Shown here: positions 6,282 to 14,462 of the stretch, piece by piece
How positions within the stretch are numbered: the stretch's first letter is position 1
Layout: each line of letters starts with the position of its first letter
Origin: Thermoplasmata archaeon
GTDB lineage: Archaea > Thermoplasmatota > E2 > UBA202 > JdFR-43
DNA: 15,253 bases
Assembly: GCA_021163175.1 (NCBI GenBank)
Contig: JAGGXG010000017.1
Location: 1-15,253 of the forward strand
Reading direction: 5' to 3'
Program-made: the position numbers and the translations under genes
The notes under the pieces: model-generated
The model's input: the letters and a program-made list of their open reading frames with translations, nothing else
What the model was told of the DNA's origin: nothing
The model's database searches: none

Positions 6282-7681
6282 TCTTCCACCTTCAACTTTC
6301 TCAATTTTTTAATATCGACAGCAAGCTCAACTGAACCGGTGCCAAGTTTAATTGGCTGTCCAACTATAACATTTTCTGCCACACCCTTAAGCTCATCCAC
6401 CTCACCACGACGAGCAGCCGTAAGCAGGTGATCTATTGTTATTTCGAATGCTGCTCTTGCAATAACGGAACTTTTCTCTCCAGTAACACCCTGCCTTCCA
6501 ACTGGACGAATTGTTCCATCTGCCGTCATAATATCGGCGACAAGCATGATGTGGCGAATGTCAACATTCAAACCCTGTTCCTGCAATGTGTCGTAAGCTT
6601 CTTTTATGATTGCGTTTCTCGCCGCCTCTATTCCAAGCACGTTATATATTGCATGTATATCATTGGTTGTTGTTCTTGTCTTGTCCACGCCTTCCAGCTG
6701 CAAAACTTTCTCAAAGTTGCTTCCTTCCGTATAAATGACATATTCATTATTTTCCTTCCTTATTATGGCTCTTTTTATCCCATCTATCCCTTTTATTTTT
6801 ATATTCTTAATCTCATCATTGAGGCGGCGCAGCTCTCTGTATTTCTTTTCGGCTGGAATGATTTCTATTGCATCTTTTCCCTCCACAACTTCAGCTTTAC
6901 TTATTTTCTTCAAAGCTTTTATTATATCCGCCATTTCTATATCCTTTTTTTCCATGGCTTTCTTGTTTGGAGTTATTATTATCTTCATATTTCCTATATC
7001 GACGGCAACATCTGCAATATTTATGAGGCGTGTTATTTCGATCATATTAGCCATTTTCTTTGCAAGTTCTCGATTCATTCTATAACCGCCTTCCAGATAG
7101 ACAGTCATCATTGGCGTTGACGGATCTTTTCTTGCATCAACAATTTCTATTAGGCGAGGCAATCCCAGTGTAACGTTAATTTCAGCCACACCAGCATAGT
7201 GGAAAGTTCGCATCGTCATCTGTGTGCCGGGCTCGCCAATGCTTTGAGCAGCAACTATACCACATGCTTCCAATGGCTCCATTAAATGAGCGTTATATTC
7301 TTCTATAGCCTTTTCAACCACTTTTTTTATATTCTTTATTTTTTCTTTCTTTACCCTTTCAACGATTTCATCTATGACAAGGGAAGGCAAATATTCTTTC
7401 TTTTCCCGCAATATTTTTAAAATTTCTTCTTTGACTGCATCTCCTTCCTCTTTTTTGCTTTCCTTTTTGCTCTCTCTGGCTTTTTTACTCACTTTTTTCT
7501 TTGGCACATCTCTTCCAAGCTTTTTGAAAACTTCCTTTGCTTTCTTTTCTCCTATTTTTTCTTTCAATTCTTCAAAAGGCACTTTTTTCAACTTTGACAG
7601 AGTATATTCCTTCGCAACCTTTTCTGCAATGCTTTTTTTGATTCCTCTCTTTATCAACGCATCTATCGTTACCTTACTCAT
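6278..7681 (-). CDS. rpoA2: DNA-directed RNA polymerase subunit A'' (Rpo1C) with HhH-like N-terminal extension
   Basis: This is the C-terminal part of the split largest polymerase subunit, containing the trigger loop, part of the cleft and the jaw. The core begins near residue 130; GIVAAQSIGEPGTQMTMRTF (141-160) and AGVAEINVTLGLPR mark the trigger-loop region, and the C-terminal RQGVTGEKSSVIARAAFE is also typical. At 467 residues it is clearly longer than the roughly 380-400 I expect. The surplus is an N-terminal module: residues 1-57 resemble a helix-hairpin-helix unit (GIKKSIAEKVAKEY ... EELKEKIGEKKAKEVFKKL), joined by a lysine/glutamate-rich linker (58-80). The start overlaps the rpoA1 stop (ATGA) and sits seven bases after a strong GAGGTGA, so the extension is genuinely part of the gene as read. 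The polymerase identity is certain; the fold of the extension is inferred. Confidence 0.97.
   Translation of the reverse strand: MSKVTIDALIKRGIKKSIAEKVAKEYTLSKLKKVPFEELKEKIGEKKAKEVFKKLGRDVPKKKVSKKARESKKESKKEEGDAVKEEILKILREKKEYLPSLVIDEIVERVKKEKIKNIKKVVEKAIEEYNAHLMEPLEACGIVAAQSIGEPGTQMTMRTFHYAGVAEINVTLGLPRLIEIVDARKDPSTPMMTVYLEGGYRMNRELAKKMANMIEITRLINIADVAVDIGNMKIIITPNKKAMEKKDIEMADIIKALKKISKAEVVEGKDAIEIIPAEKKYRELRRLNDEIKNIKIKGIDGIKRAIIRKENNEYVIYTEGSNFEKVLQLEGVDKTRTTTNDIHAIYNVLGIEAARNAIIKEAYDTLQEQGLNVDIRHIMLVADIMTADGTIRPVGRQGVTGEKSSVIARAAFEITIDHLLTAARRGEVDELKGVAENVIVGQPIKLGTGSVELAVDIKKLRKLKVEE
6286..6292 (-). promoter_or_regulatory. Shine-Dalgarno of rpl30e
   Basis: AAGGTGG on the minus strand, four bases before the ATG at 6281, lies within the last codons of rpoA2 and supports this start. 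Confidence 0.6.
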
Positions 7682-10302
7682 TCTTTCTTCACCTCTTTTA
7701 TTATCAAATCAGCATCGATGGCTTTTCCTCTTATACTTCTCGTTGGATCTATTCCATCCTCTCCATACATGAACTGTATTATCTCTCCAGTTGTTTGGCG
7801 GACTGTCCCATCTTCTTCAAGCTTTATATTTTCCAGAGCATTTATAAGGCGGCGCTGCATGTAGCCAGAGCGAGATGTTCTGACAGCAGTATCAACGAGA
7901 CCTTCTCTTCCTCCCATTGAATGGAAGAAGTATTCTGTTGGACTCAAACCTTTTTTATAGCTGGAGGAAACAAATCCTTTTGCTTCTGCTCCCAAATCTC
8001 CTTTTTTGAAATGCGGGAGAGTGCGGCCGTGATAGCCACGATGAATTCGCTCTCCTCTGACTGCTTGCTGTCCTACCGCTCCTGCCATCTGGCTAAGGTT
8101 AAGCATGCTTCCTCTTGCCCCAGAACGAGCCATTATAACAGCTGAGTTATCCAGACCGAGGTGGCGGCTTGCTATCTCTCCAGTCTGGTCTCTTGCTTTT
8201 CCTGTCACACGCATTATTTCCATCTCAAGTGTTTCTTCCAAGCTTCGCCCTGGAATCTGTTCAAGCTCTCCTTCTTTATACGCCCTTATCAAATCCTGTA
8301 TCTTTTTCCTTGCATTTTCAAGCACCTCTTCAATCTGCATTTGTGCCTCTTCTGGAATATCCTCATCGTCTATGCCTGTAGTAAAGCCAATTTTTGTTAT
8401 TGCTGCTATTCCAAGCTTTGTAACCCTGTCTATGAACTCTCTCGCTTCTTTCATTCCTTTTTTCCTTGCAATATATTCTATAATCTTTCCTTTAAACGCT
8501 CCTATGCTCGCTTCATCTATAACCCCTTGCAAAAGCTGTCCATTTTTGATAATAACATATGCATCCTGCTTTTTACATTCTTCCTCGTTGCCAGTACACA
8601 ACTTTGCCTTATATTCAAGATTTAAATCAGGAGGCAATATCTTGCTGAAAATTTCCTTACCCGTCATCTTGTCTTTTACCTCACCCCTATAACCAGCAGC
8701 AGCAAGAATATCCATCGCATCTTCCTTACTGAAAACTTTATTGCCATAGGTAAGCAGGAAGCAGCCTGTTATATGATCATGAATCGCTCCAATGATGGCG
8801 CCGCCAAAACGCGGGCTAAGAATATGCTCCTGCACCTTCATTAAAATTTCCGCCTCCGCCCTAGCTTCCTCGCTCTGCAAAACATGCAGATTCATCTCAT
8901 CGCCATCGAAATCAGCATTGTATGGCGGGCATACAGCAAGATTGAGTCGAAATGTTTTATACGGCAATATTTTCGCATGATGAGCCATCATTGACATGCG
9001 ATGCAAGGAAGGCTGGCGATTGAATAAAACTATGTCACCATCTTGCAACTGTCGTTCAACAATGCTCCCCACTTCAAGGCGTTCAGCAACATTCTCAGCA
9101 TTTTCAGGCGTAACCCTTATTCTTCTTCCATCTGGACGTATAACATAATTTACGCCTGGCAGATAAACGATGCCTGGCGGTAGTTTTGGATCTGGGCCTC
9201 GCTTAACGAGTTCTTTCATTTCCTCTATATTGTATTGTGTAACCCTTATTGGAACAGTAAGCTCTCTGGCAATTTCTATTGGAACGCCAACTTCATTTAT
9301 ACTTATGTTCGGATCAGGCGAAATGACCGTTCGAGCTGAAAAATTGACGCGCTTTCCAGACAAATTGCTTCTGAAACGCCCTTCCTTGCCTTTCAGTCGT
9401 TGGGCGAGAGTTTTTAATGCACGCCCACTTCTGTGGCGGGCTGGAGGTATGCCACTAGTCTGATTATCAAAATAAGTTGTGACATGATATTGCAATAAAT
9501 CCCATAGGTCTTCGACTATAAGTTGAGGAGCACCAGCATCTCTATTTTCCTGCAAACGCTGATTTATTCTTATTATGTCGACAAGCTTATGTGTCAGATC
9601 ATCCTCACTCCTTTCTCCAGTTTCAAGAGTTATGGAAGGCCTTGTTGTGACAGGAGGAACAGGCAGCACTGTCAAAACCATCCATTCTGGACGTGCCACT
9701 TCTGGATTTATATCGAGCAAGCGTAAATCATCACCCAAGGCTTCGCTAACCTTTTCAAGCCATTCTCTTATCTCGGCAGGCGTTAACTTGCGACCTCCTT
9801 CTCTATAGGTAGTTGGCTTATCAAGCTCCACTGGAAGCACTTCCCTTCCACAATGCGGGCATTTCGTTACCTTGCTTGCTCTCTTTACAACTTCTTTGGC
9901 AAATGCAGCTGTATTGTTTTTCATTTTCACTACTCTTTTGTAGTCCTCTCTTAGCTTCTTTACTTCATCGTCTGTCAGCAAAAGTTTGCCACAGCCGCGA
10001 CACGTTGCCTTTAATATATTGTATATTGTTTTTGCAAAACCAACATGTATAACTGGCATTGCAAGCTCAATATGTCCAAAATGTCCCGGACATTCCTTTA
10101 CTTTTTGCCCGCATGTTTTGCATCTTAGCCCAGGCTCTATAACTCCGAGGCGGGGATCCATCAATCCCATTTCTATTGGAAAGCCATCCTCATCATAGGT
10201 ATCTGGTGTGATAATGCGGGTTGCTGACATCTTTCTTATTGCATCTGGAGAAAGCAAACCAAAACGAATTTTATCTATAACTTTCTTCGATTTTGTTAAC
10301 AT
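7678..10302 (-). CDS. rpoA1: DNA-directed RNA polymerase subunit A' (Rpo1N)
   Basis: This is the N-terminal, catalytic part of the split largest subunit, 874 residues and normal in length. The N-terminal zinc clamp is visible as C61-x2-C64-x6-C71-x2-H74, and a second zinc site as C101-x2-C104 with C148-x2-C151. The active-site loop NADFDGDEM (462-470) carries the three aspartates D464, D466 and D468 that hold the catalytic magnesium. Nearby are the conserved NRQPSLHRMSMMAH and the upstream GKRVNFSARTVISPDP. Bridge-helix and funnel sequences (SGARGSMLNLSQMAGAVGQQ, GLSPTEYFFHSMGGREGL, RTSRSGYMQRRL) are intact near the C-terminus. The gene starts directly after the rpoB stop with no gap, with purine- and G-rich GAGGGGGTTGGTG upstream, and overlaps rpoA2 by ATGA. 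The A'/A'' split is itself archaeal. Confidence 0.98.
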   Translation of the reverse strand: MLTKSKKVIDKIRFGLLSPDAIRKMSATRIITPDTYDEDGFPIEMGLMDPRLGVIEPGLRCKTCGQKVKECPGHFGHIELAMPVIHVGFAKTIYNILKATCRGCGKLLLTDDEVKKLREDYKRVVKMKNNTAAFAKEVVKRASKVTKCPHCGREVLPVELDKPTTYREGGRKLTPAEIREWLEKVSEALGDDLRLLDINPEVARPEWMVLTVLPVPPVTTRPSITLETGERSEDDLTHKLVDIIRINQRLQENRDAGAPQLIVEDLWDLLQYHVTTYFDNQTSGIPPARHRSGRALKTLAQRLKGKEGRFRSNLSGKRVNFSARTVISPDPNISINEVGVPIEIARELTVPIRVTQYNIEEMKELVKRGPDPKLPPGIVYLPGVNYVIRPDGRRIRVTPENAENVAERLEVGSIVERQLQDGDIVLFNRQPSLHRMSMMAHHAKILPYKTFRLNLAVCPPYNADFDGDEMNLHVLQSEEARAEAEILMKVQEHILSPRFGGAIIGAIHDHITGCFLLTYGNKVFSKEDAMDILAAAGYRGEVKDKMTGKEIFSKILPPDLNLEYKAKLCTGNEEECKKQDAYVIIKNGQLLQGVIDEASIGAFKGKIIEYIARKKGMKEAREFIDRVTKLGIAAITKIGFTTGIDDEDIPEEAQMQIEEVLENARKKIQDLIRAYKEGELEQIPGRSLEETLEMEIMRVTGKARDQTGEIASRHLGLDNSAVIMARSGARGSMLNLSQMAGAVGQQAVRGERIHRGYHGRTLPHFKKGDLGAEAKGFVSSSYKKGLSPTEYFFHSMGGREGLVDTAVRTSRSGYMQRRLINALENIKLEEDGTVRQTTGEIIQFMYGEDGIDPTRSIRGKAIDADLIIKEVKKE
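7689..7695 (-). promoter_or_regulatory. Shine-Dalgarno of rpoA2
   Basis: GAGGTGA on the minus strand, seven bases before the ATG at 7681, is the best ribosome-binding site in the window. It decides that rpoA2 starts at 7681 and so includes the N-terminal HhH-like extension. Confidence 0.8.
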
Positions 10303-13300
10303 TTACACCAACCCCCTCAACACCAATTTTGGATCAATTATTAAGGATTGCAGTTCTTCAAGCAACAGTTTGAAAGCATAGCTCATCTCTACAGGGTATA
10401 TTTTGGCATCGTCACCACACATTAAACATTTGAGAAAGCCACGCCTTGTTTTAAATGCAATATGACCGCAATTCTCACAAACATATTGAATCGTCAAATC
10501 AGATTGCTCCAGCAATCTTTCTTTTATTACCATCGATGCCCCATGCCCTATGAGGCAGTCACGCTCCATTTCTCCAAATCTCAAACCGCCTTCTCTTGCT
10601 CTTCCTTCCGTGGGCTGCCTTGTTAAGATTTGCATTGGTCCACGGCTGCGGGCATGCATCTTCCCAGCAACCATATGATGCAATTTCTGATAATATATGA
10701 CTCCAATGAAAATGTCAGCCTGATATATCTTTCCTGTTTCACCATCGTATAAAATTTCTTTTCCATTGTGCTTGAATCCATTTTTTACTAAAGCTTCTCT
10801 CAAAGCTTTTTCCGGCTCTCCTGAAAATGGTGTTCCGTCTACGTGGCGGGCTTCCAGTGCTCCAACTTTGCCTCCTATCATCTCAAGAACATGCCCAACT
10901 GTCATTCTGCTTGGAATTGCATGTGGATTTATTATCAAATCTGGAACTATACCATCTTCTGTAAATGGCATGTCTTCTGGTGGTACAATCAGGCCAAGCA
11001 CACCTTTCTGCCCATGCTTGGATGCAAATTTATCCCCAAGCTCAGGAATGCGTTCATCTCTCACCTTTATTTTTACCATTCTTGCCCCATTCACCGATTC
11101 CGATAGCACAACAGTATCAACAACTCCTTTCTCACCATGCCTTACTGTAATCGATGTTTCTCTCCTTTTTTGTGGAGCGAGCACATCGGTTGGCTCTTCG
11201 AGAAAACGAGGTGGTGATGTTTTTCCAATTAAAACATCCCCTCCTTTGACTTCGCATTCTGGAGATATCAGACCATCTTCGCTCAAATGAATATACGCTT
11301 CCTCGCTTCTGACTCCACGACATTCAGGATCAGGAATTTCAAAATGATCTTCCTGCCCGCCAGGATAACGTTGTTCTTCAGCAGAGTAAGTTCTAAAGAA
11401 TGTGCTTCTTGCCAGGCCACGGTCTATAGAAGCTCTGTTCATTATAAGAGCATCTTCCATATTATAACCATGGAACGAAAGCACAGCCACCACAAAATTT
11501 TGTCCGGCAGGGCGGCGCTCAAAATTGATATAGCGGGCTGAATGCGTCTTCACTATTGGCACCTCTGGATAATGCAAAAGATGCCCTCTGGTGTCGGGGC
11601 GGCGCCTGTAGTTGGCGGCAGCAAAGCCCAAGCTTTGCTTACCCATACCTGCTCCCATGGTGATACGAGGCGAGGAATTATGCTCTGCATATGGAACAAG
11701 ACTTGCTCCTATGCCGAGAATGCAAAGTGGGTCGATTTCCATATGGGTATGCTCTTTCGTTAAATCCTTTTCAGTTAAGGCGATATACGCATTTTCTTCC
11801 TCTTCTGTATCGATATATTCAATTATGCCTTTCTCAATCAATTCACTCCATGTGAGTTCGCCCTTCTTTACTTTCTCTCTTATCTCCTTTGTATACAGAA
11901 GTTTTCCATTCTCAACAACAAATAGAGGACGCCTAACGCGGCCAGCATCGCAATTTATAACGACGTCATTACTCTCCTCATAATAACAAACATTTATTTC
12001 CCTGTCTATCTTCCCCTGTCTTCTCTTCCTCCTTATCTCTTCAGCCAGCTTTCTGCCATCTGGATGAATACCTATCAAATCACCATTAAGATAAACTCTC
12101 GATCCCTTCAATCCCTTTTTAACTTCTTTGAGTCCCATTTTCTTTAATTCTTTTTCAACAAGCTCTTCTGGATACCCTTCAGAAATCTCCACAGTTAAAG
12201 CAAGATTTTTCACTAAGCCACAATTTGGACCTTCTGGAGTTTCATTTGGGCAGAGGCGGCCCCAGTGGGTGGAATGCAAGTCACGAGCCTCAAAATGAGG
12301 TTGTGATCTTGTTAAAGGCGAGTTGACACGTCTCAAATGACTTATTGTTGCTAGATTGGATGTCCTGTCCAAAAGCTGGCTCACGCCAGTTCTACCACCA
12401 ACCCAATTGCCAGTTGCCATTGCATGACTTATACGCTGATCAAAAACTTCCTGGCGGACGAGTGGCTTTATTTTTATTTCTTCCAAGCTCTTGCCTCTCG
12501 TATAAAGCCTTTCAAGCTGGTATTTCAAGTCCTTACACAATGCAACAAATGCAACTCTGAATAAATCCTCCATTAAATCGCCAGCTAATTTAAGCCTTTT
12601 ATTTGCATAATGGTCCTTATCATCCTCTTCTCTATATCCAAGGGCAAGCTCTAGAACAGCCTGTCCCATTCTTGCAAGGAATATTCCTTTCCTTATCCTG
12701 TCTTTCATTTCGTTTCCAAGGTGAGGAAGCAATGTTCTGTCAAGCAACTCCCTCACACGCTCCTTTCTATATTCCTTTGCCTGTCCCCCTGCAATCTTCT
12801 TTCCAATGTATTCTATTGCTTCCTCTTCATTCGTAACCTTATATTCTTCTTCGCACGCTTCAATGTTGGCAAGAACAAAAACTTCTGTCTCAGGATATGA
12901 AGTCATGTTGTCGAAAATTGTTTGCGAGTCCAGGCCGAGGGCTTTAAGGAGTATAACAAGCGGAATAGGACTTGCAACATTTGGAAGGCTTGTCATCAAA
13001 ATTCCATCTTTTCTTTTCTCAACCGCTATCAAAGCTCTGAAACCTTCTTTTTGCGAGAAAACTTTCGCCGTTTCCACCTCATATCCATATCGATTCGTTT
13101 TTTCTGTAAGAACGCGATTGGGAGCAAGATCCTCGAGAGTTATTAAAACGCGTTCCGTTCCATTCACAATGAAATAGCCACCTGGATCAAGGGGATCTTC
13201 CTGCAATTCTATCAGCTTTTTCTCATATTCTTCCTTGCTCAATTTTCTGCCAGCATCCTCTTCCAATACTTCTTTTGATATATTGCATCTCTTGGAGCGA

Positions 13301-13671
13301 ACCATTATAGGAAGCATTCCTATTCTTGCCTCCTCTGCAGGATATTCAACACCATGGATTACTGGAATGAATTCAAGGAAAATTGGTGCTTCATAAGTTA
13401 AATCTCTCAAACGGGCTTCCATGGGCGTTATAGGATGCTCCTCCCCGTTTGCTTCCTTTGCTATTGGTCTACCGACCTTTATCCTTCCAAGTTTTACTTT
13501 ATACCCTTCTATTTCAGGATGAATGTATCCTCTTTCCAAGCCTTCTCCCTCTCCGATTCTGGTCGAGTTTATTATTTCCTGCAGCCTTCTTTCCAAGAAG
13601 TCGTTATAGGATGCCAGATGATGATTCACAACACTACGCTCTCTATAAAAGGCATCTATTACCTCTCTCAT
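10303..13671 (-). CDS. rpoB: DNA-directed RNA polymerase subunit B (Rpo2), unsplit
   Basis: This is the second-largest polymerase subunit, 1122 residues in a single chain. In many methanogens and haloarchaea the same protein is divided into B'' and B'. Typical stretches are HSTHWGRLCPNETPEGPNCG (about 465-484); NMEDALIMNRASI (about 733-746), which includes the acidic pair near the active site; DKFASKHGQKG (about 881-891), with the lysine/histidine cluster contacting the nascent RNA; and SRGPMQILTRQPTEGR with GGLRFGEMERDCLI nearer the end. The C-terminal zinc site is C1065-x2-C1068-x13-C1082-x2-C1085. Its start codon overlaps the rpoH stop (ATGA), and GGAAGGAGAT lies just upstream inside rpoH. 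I saw no frameshift. Confidence 0.98.
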   Translation of the reverse strand: MREVIDAFYRERSVVNHHLASYNDFLERRLQEIINSTRIGEGEGLERGYIHPEIEGYKVKLGRIKVGRPIAKEANGEEHPITPMEARLRDLTYEAPIFLEFIPVIHGVEYPAEEARIGMLPIMVRSKRCNISKEVLEEDAGRKLSKEEYEKKLIELQEDPLDPGGYFIVNGTERVLITLEDLAPNRVLTEKTNRYGYEVETAKVFSQKEGFRALIAVEKRKDGILMTSLPNVASPIPLVILLKALGLDSQTIFDNMTSYPETEVFVLANIEACEEEYKVTNEEEAIEYIGKKIAGGQAKEYRKERVRELLDRTLLPHLGNEMKDRIRKGIFLARMGQAVLELALGYREEDDKDHYANKRLKLAGDLMEDLFRVAFVALCKDLKYQLERLYTRGKSLEEIKIKPLVRQEVFDQRISHAMATGNWVGGRTGVSQLLDRTSNLATISHLRRVNSPLTRSQPHFEARDLHSTHWGRLCPNETPEGPNCGLVKNLALTVEISEGYPEELVEKELKKMGLKEVKKGLKGSRVYLNGDLIGIHPDGRKLAEEIRRKRRQGKIDREINVCYYEESNDVVINCDAGRVRRPLFVVENGKLLYTKEIREKVKKGELTWSELIEKGIIEYIDTEEEENAYIALTEKDLTKEHTHMEIDPLCILGIGASLVPYAEHNSSPRITMGAGMGKQSLGFAAANYRRRPDTRGHLLHYPEVPIVKTHSARYINFERRPAGQNFVVAVLSFHGYNMEDALIMNRASIDRGLARSTFFRTYSAEEQRYPGGQEDHFEIPDPECRGVRSEEAYIHLSEDGLISPECEVKGGDVLIGKTSPPRFLEEPTDVLAPQKRRETSITVRHGEKGVVDTVVLSESVNGARMVKIKVRDERIPELGDKFASKHGQKGVLGLIVPPEDMPFTEDGIVPDLIINPHAIPSRMTVGHVLEMIGGKVGALEARHVDGTPFSGEPEKALREALVKNGFKHNGKEILYDGETGKIYQADIFIGVIYYQKLHHMVAGKMHARSRGPMQILTRQPTEGRAREGGLRFGEMERDCLIGHGASMVIKERLLEQSDLTIQYVCENCGHIAFKTRRGFLKCLMCGDDAKIYPVEMSYAFKLLLEELQSLIIDPKLVLRGLV

Positions 13672-13913
13672 ATTATCTCCTTCCTGACAACAAGCCTGTA
13701 AGCAACACTCTCGCCAGCCGTGGGGCTCCGCCTTATGATTTTGATAACATCCCCTTCCTTTGCACCAATGGCTTTAACAACTGGATCAGTCACCAAAATC
13801 TGGGGAAGGTCTTCCTTTTTAATTTTATATGCTTTCAGAAGCTTCTCAACTTCTTCAGCTGATAATATCTCATGATGCGGCACAAGAGTATGCTTTAGGA
13901 TATCAATCTTCAT
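13668..13913 (-). CDS. rpoH: DNA-directed RNA polymerase subunit H (Rpo5/Rpb5-like)
   Basis: RpoH corresponds to the C-terminal domain of eukaryotic Rpb5 and sits at the lower jaw of the polymerase. From the ATG at 13913 the protein has 81 residues, normal for the family. It opens with the typical DILKHTLVPHHEILS, in which the PxHxxLS stretch is a hallmark, followed by DLPQILVTDPVVKAIGAKEGD and IIRRSPTAGESVAYRLVV, matching the conserved D-P-x-x-x-x-x-x-x-x-G-D and R-x-S-x-T-A-G motifs. The frame stays open upstream to 13997, but those extra 28 residues have no family resemblance and would overlap the promoter, so they are rejected. A TATA-like box about 27 bases before 13913 implies leaderless translation. 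This is the first gene of the RNAP operon. Confidence 0.96.
   Translation of the reverse strand: MKIDILKHTLVPHHEILSAEEVEKLLKAYKIKKEDLPQILVTDPVVKAIGAKEGDVIKIIRRSPTAGESVAYRLVVRKEII
13675..13684 (-). promoter_or_regulatory. Shine-Dalgarno of rpoB
   Basis: GGAAGGAGAT on the minus strand ends three bases before the rpoB ATG at 13671, within the last codons of rpoH. It supports this start for rpoB. Confidence 0.65.
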
Positions 13914-13934
13914 TTTCGCCACATATATACCTTC

Positions 13935-13946
13935 TAATATTTTAAT
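13935..13946 (-). promoter_or_regulatory. TATA-like box of the RNA polymerase operon
   Basis: On the minus strand ATTAAAATATTA is centred about 27 bases before the rpoH ATG at 13913, with an A-rich stretch (CCCAAAA) just upstream that could serve as a BRE. This predicts transcription starting at or next to the ATG. No ribosome-binding site at useful spacing is present, in agreement with a leaderless first gene. Confidence 0.55.
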
Positions 13947-13978
13947 TTTTGGGTTTCGCATTTGGGAGATTGTGACAA

Positions 13979-13986
13979 AGTATATA
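13979..13986 (+). promoter_or_regulatory. TATA-like box of the putative lipoprotein gene
   Basis: AGTATATA lies in the region between the divergent rpoH and lipoprotein genes. A start site 25-27 bases downstream would be near 14007-14012, inside the region coding for the hydrophobic segment of the lipoprotein. That matters for where the protein starts. Confidence 0.4.
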
Positions 13987-14018
13987 GCATGTTTCAATAA
14001 CCCCTAATTGCAGCCCTT

Positions 14019-14462
14019 TTGATTTCCGCAATGTTTGGGTGCGTGGTTGAGATTTCCGGAACAACTTTTTCAATAAAAAACTTCCATTACTGCTCCTCAA
14101 TAGATGGATGGCGAAGCTATGAGGAGCACTCGAATCAATACACAATAGGTGAGCAGGTATTCATGTATTTTGAGGTCGAAGGCTTTAAAACAAATGATGA
14201 TGGAATGGCTCAGATATATCAAACACTGACTGTAATAGCCCCAAATGGCTCCTATCTTGTCTTGGATGGAGCAAAACTGCAAAATTATCCAATGATAGAT
14301 CAAGCATTTGATGCAAGTGGAAAAGAAACAATATGGTTTGACAACCATTTGACTCCAATAAACCAAACATGGGAGAAGGGCAAATATAAGGTAATAATAA
14401 ATGCGGAAGACAGATTGGCTGGAAAAAGTGTATCATACACGAGCGAATTTTACGTTGTCTAA
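14019..14462 (+). CDS. putative small secreted lipoprotein, Ig-like fold, unknown function
   Basis: I do not recognise a named family. From a TTG start the protein has 147 residues: a short hydrophobic stretch ending in AMFGC (Cys8), a lipobox-like site, then a polar domain rich in beta-strand patterns. These include EQVFMYFEVEGF (45-56), QTLTVIAPNGSYLV (68-81), and the C-terminal WEKGKYKVIINAED (118-131) followed by AGKSVSYTSEFYVV, a pattern common in small archaeal surface domains of Ig-like type. The hydrophobic frame continues upstream of the TTG as PLIAAL and stops at TAA 13998-14000, which directly follows ATG-TTT-CAA. The true start (TTG 14019, ATG 14031, or a non-standard codon such as ATT 14007) is therefore unsettled, and a small frameshift is possible. 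Its stop codon overlaps that of the converging permease gene. Confidence 0.6.
   Translation: MISAMFGCVVEISGTTFSIKNFHYCSSIDGWRSYEEHSNQYTIGEQVFMYFEVEGFKTNDDGMAQIYQTLTVIAPNGSYLVLDGAKLQNYPMIDQAFDASGKETIWFDNHLTPINQTWEKGKYKVIINAEDRLAGKSVSYTSEFYVV

Noticed and set aside
6428..7120. 230-codon open frame on the plus strand opposite rpoA2
   Set aside because: It is antisense to a certain polymerase gene, has low-complexity Tyr/Ile/Cys-rich composition, no ribosome-binding site noticed and no recognisable domain. The similar plus-strand frames at 8105-8692 and 10766-11290 are rejected for the same reason.
13914..13997. N-terminal extension of rpoH to an upstream ATG at 13997
   Set aside because: The 28 extra residues do not resemble RpoH, they cover the TATA-like box, and the family normally starts near the ATG at 13913.
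14019..14462. Small lipoprotein as the metal-binding subunit of the adjacent ABC transporter
   Set aside because: It is far too short for a cluster A-I (ZnuA-type) binding protein, is encoded on the opposite strand, and lacks the His-rich metal site pattern.
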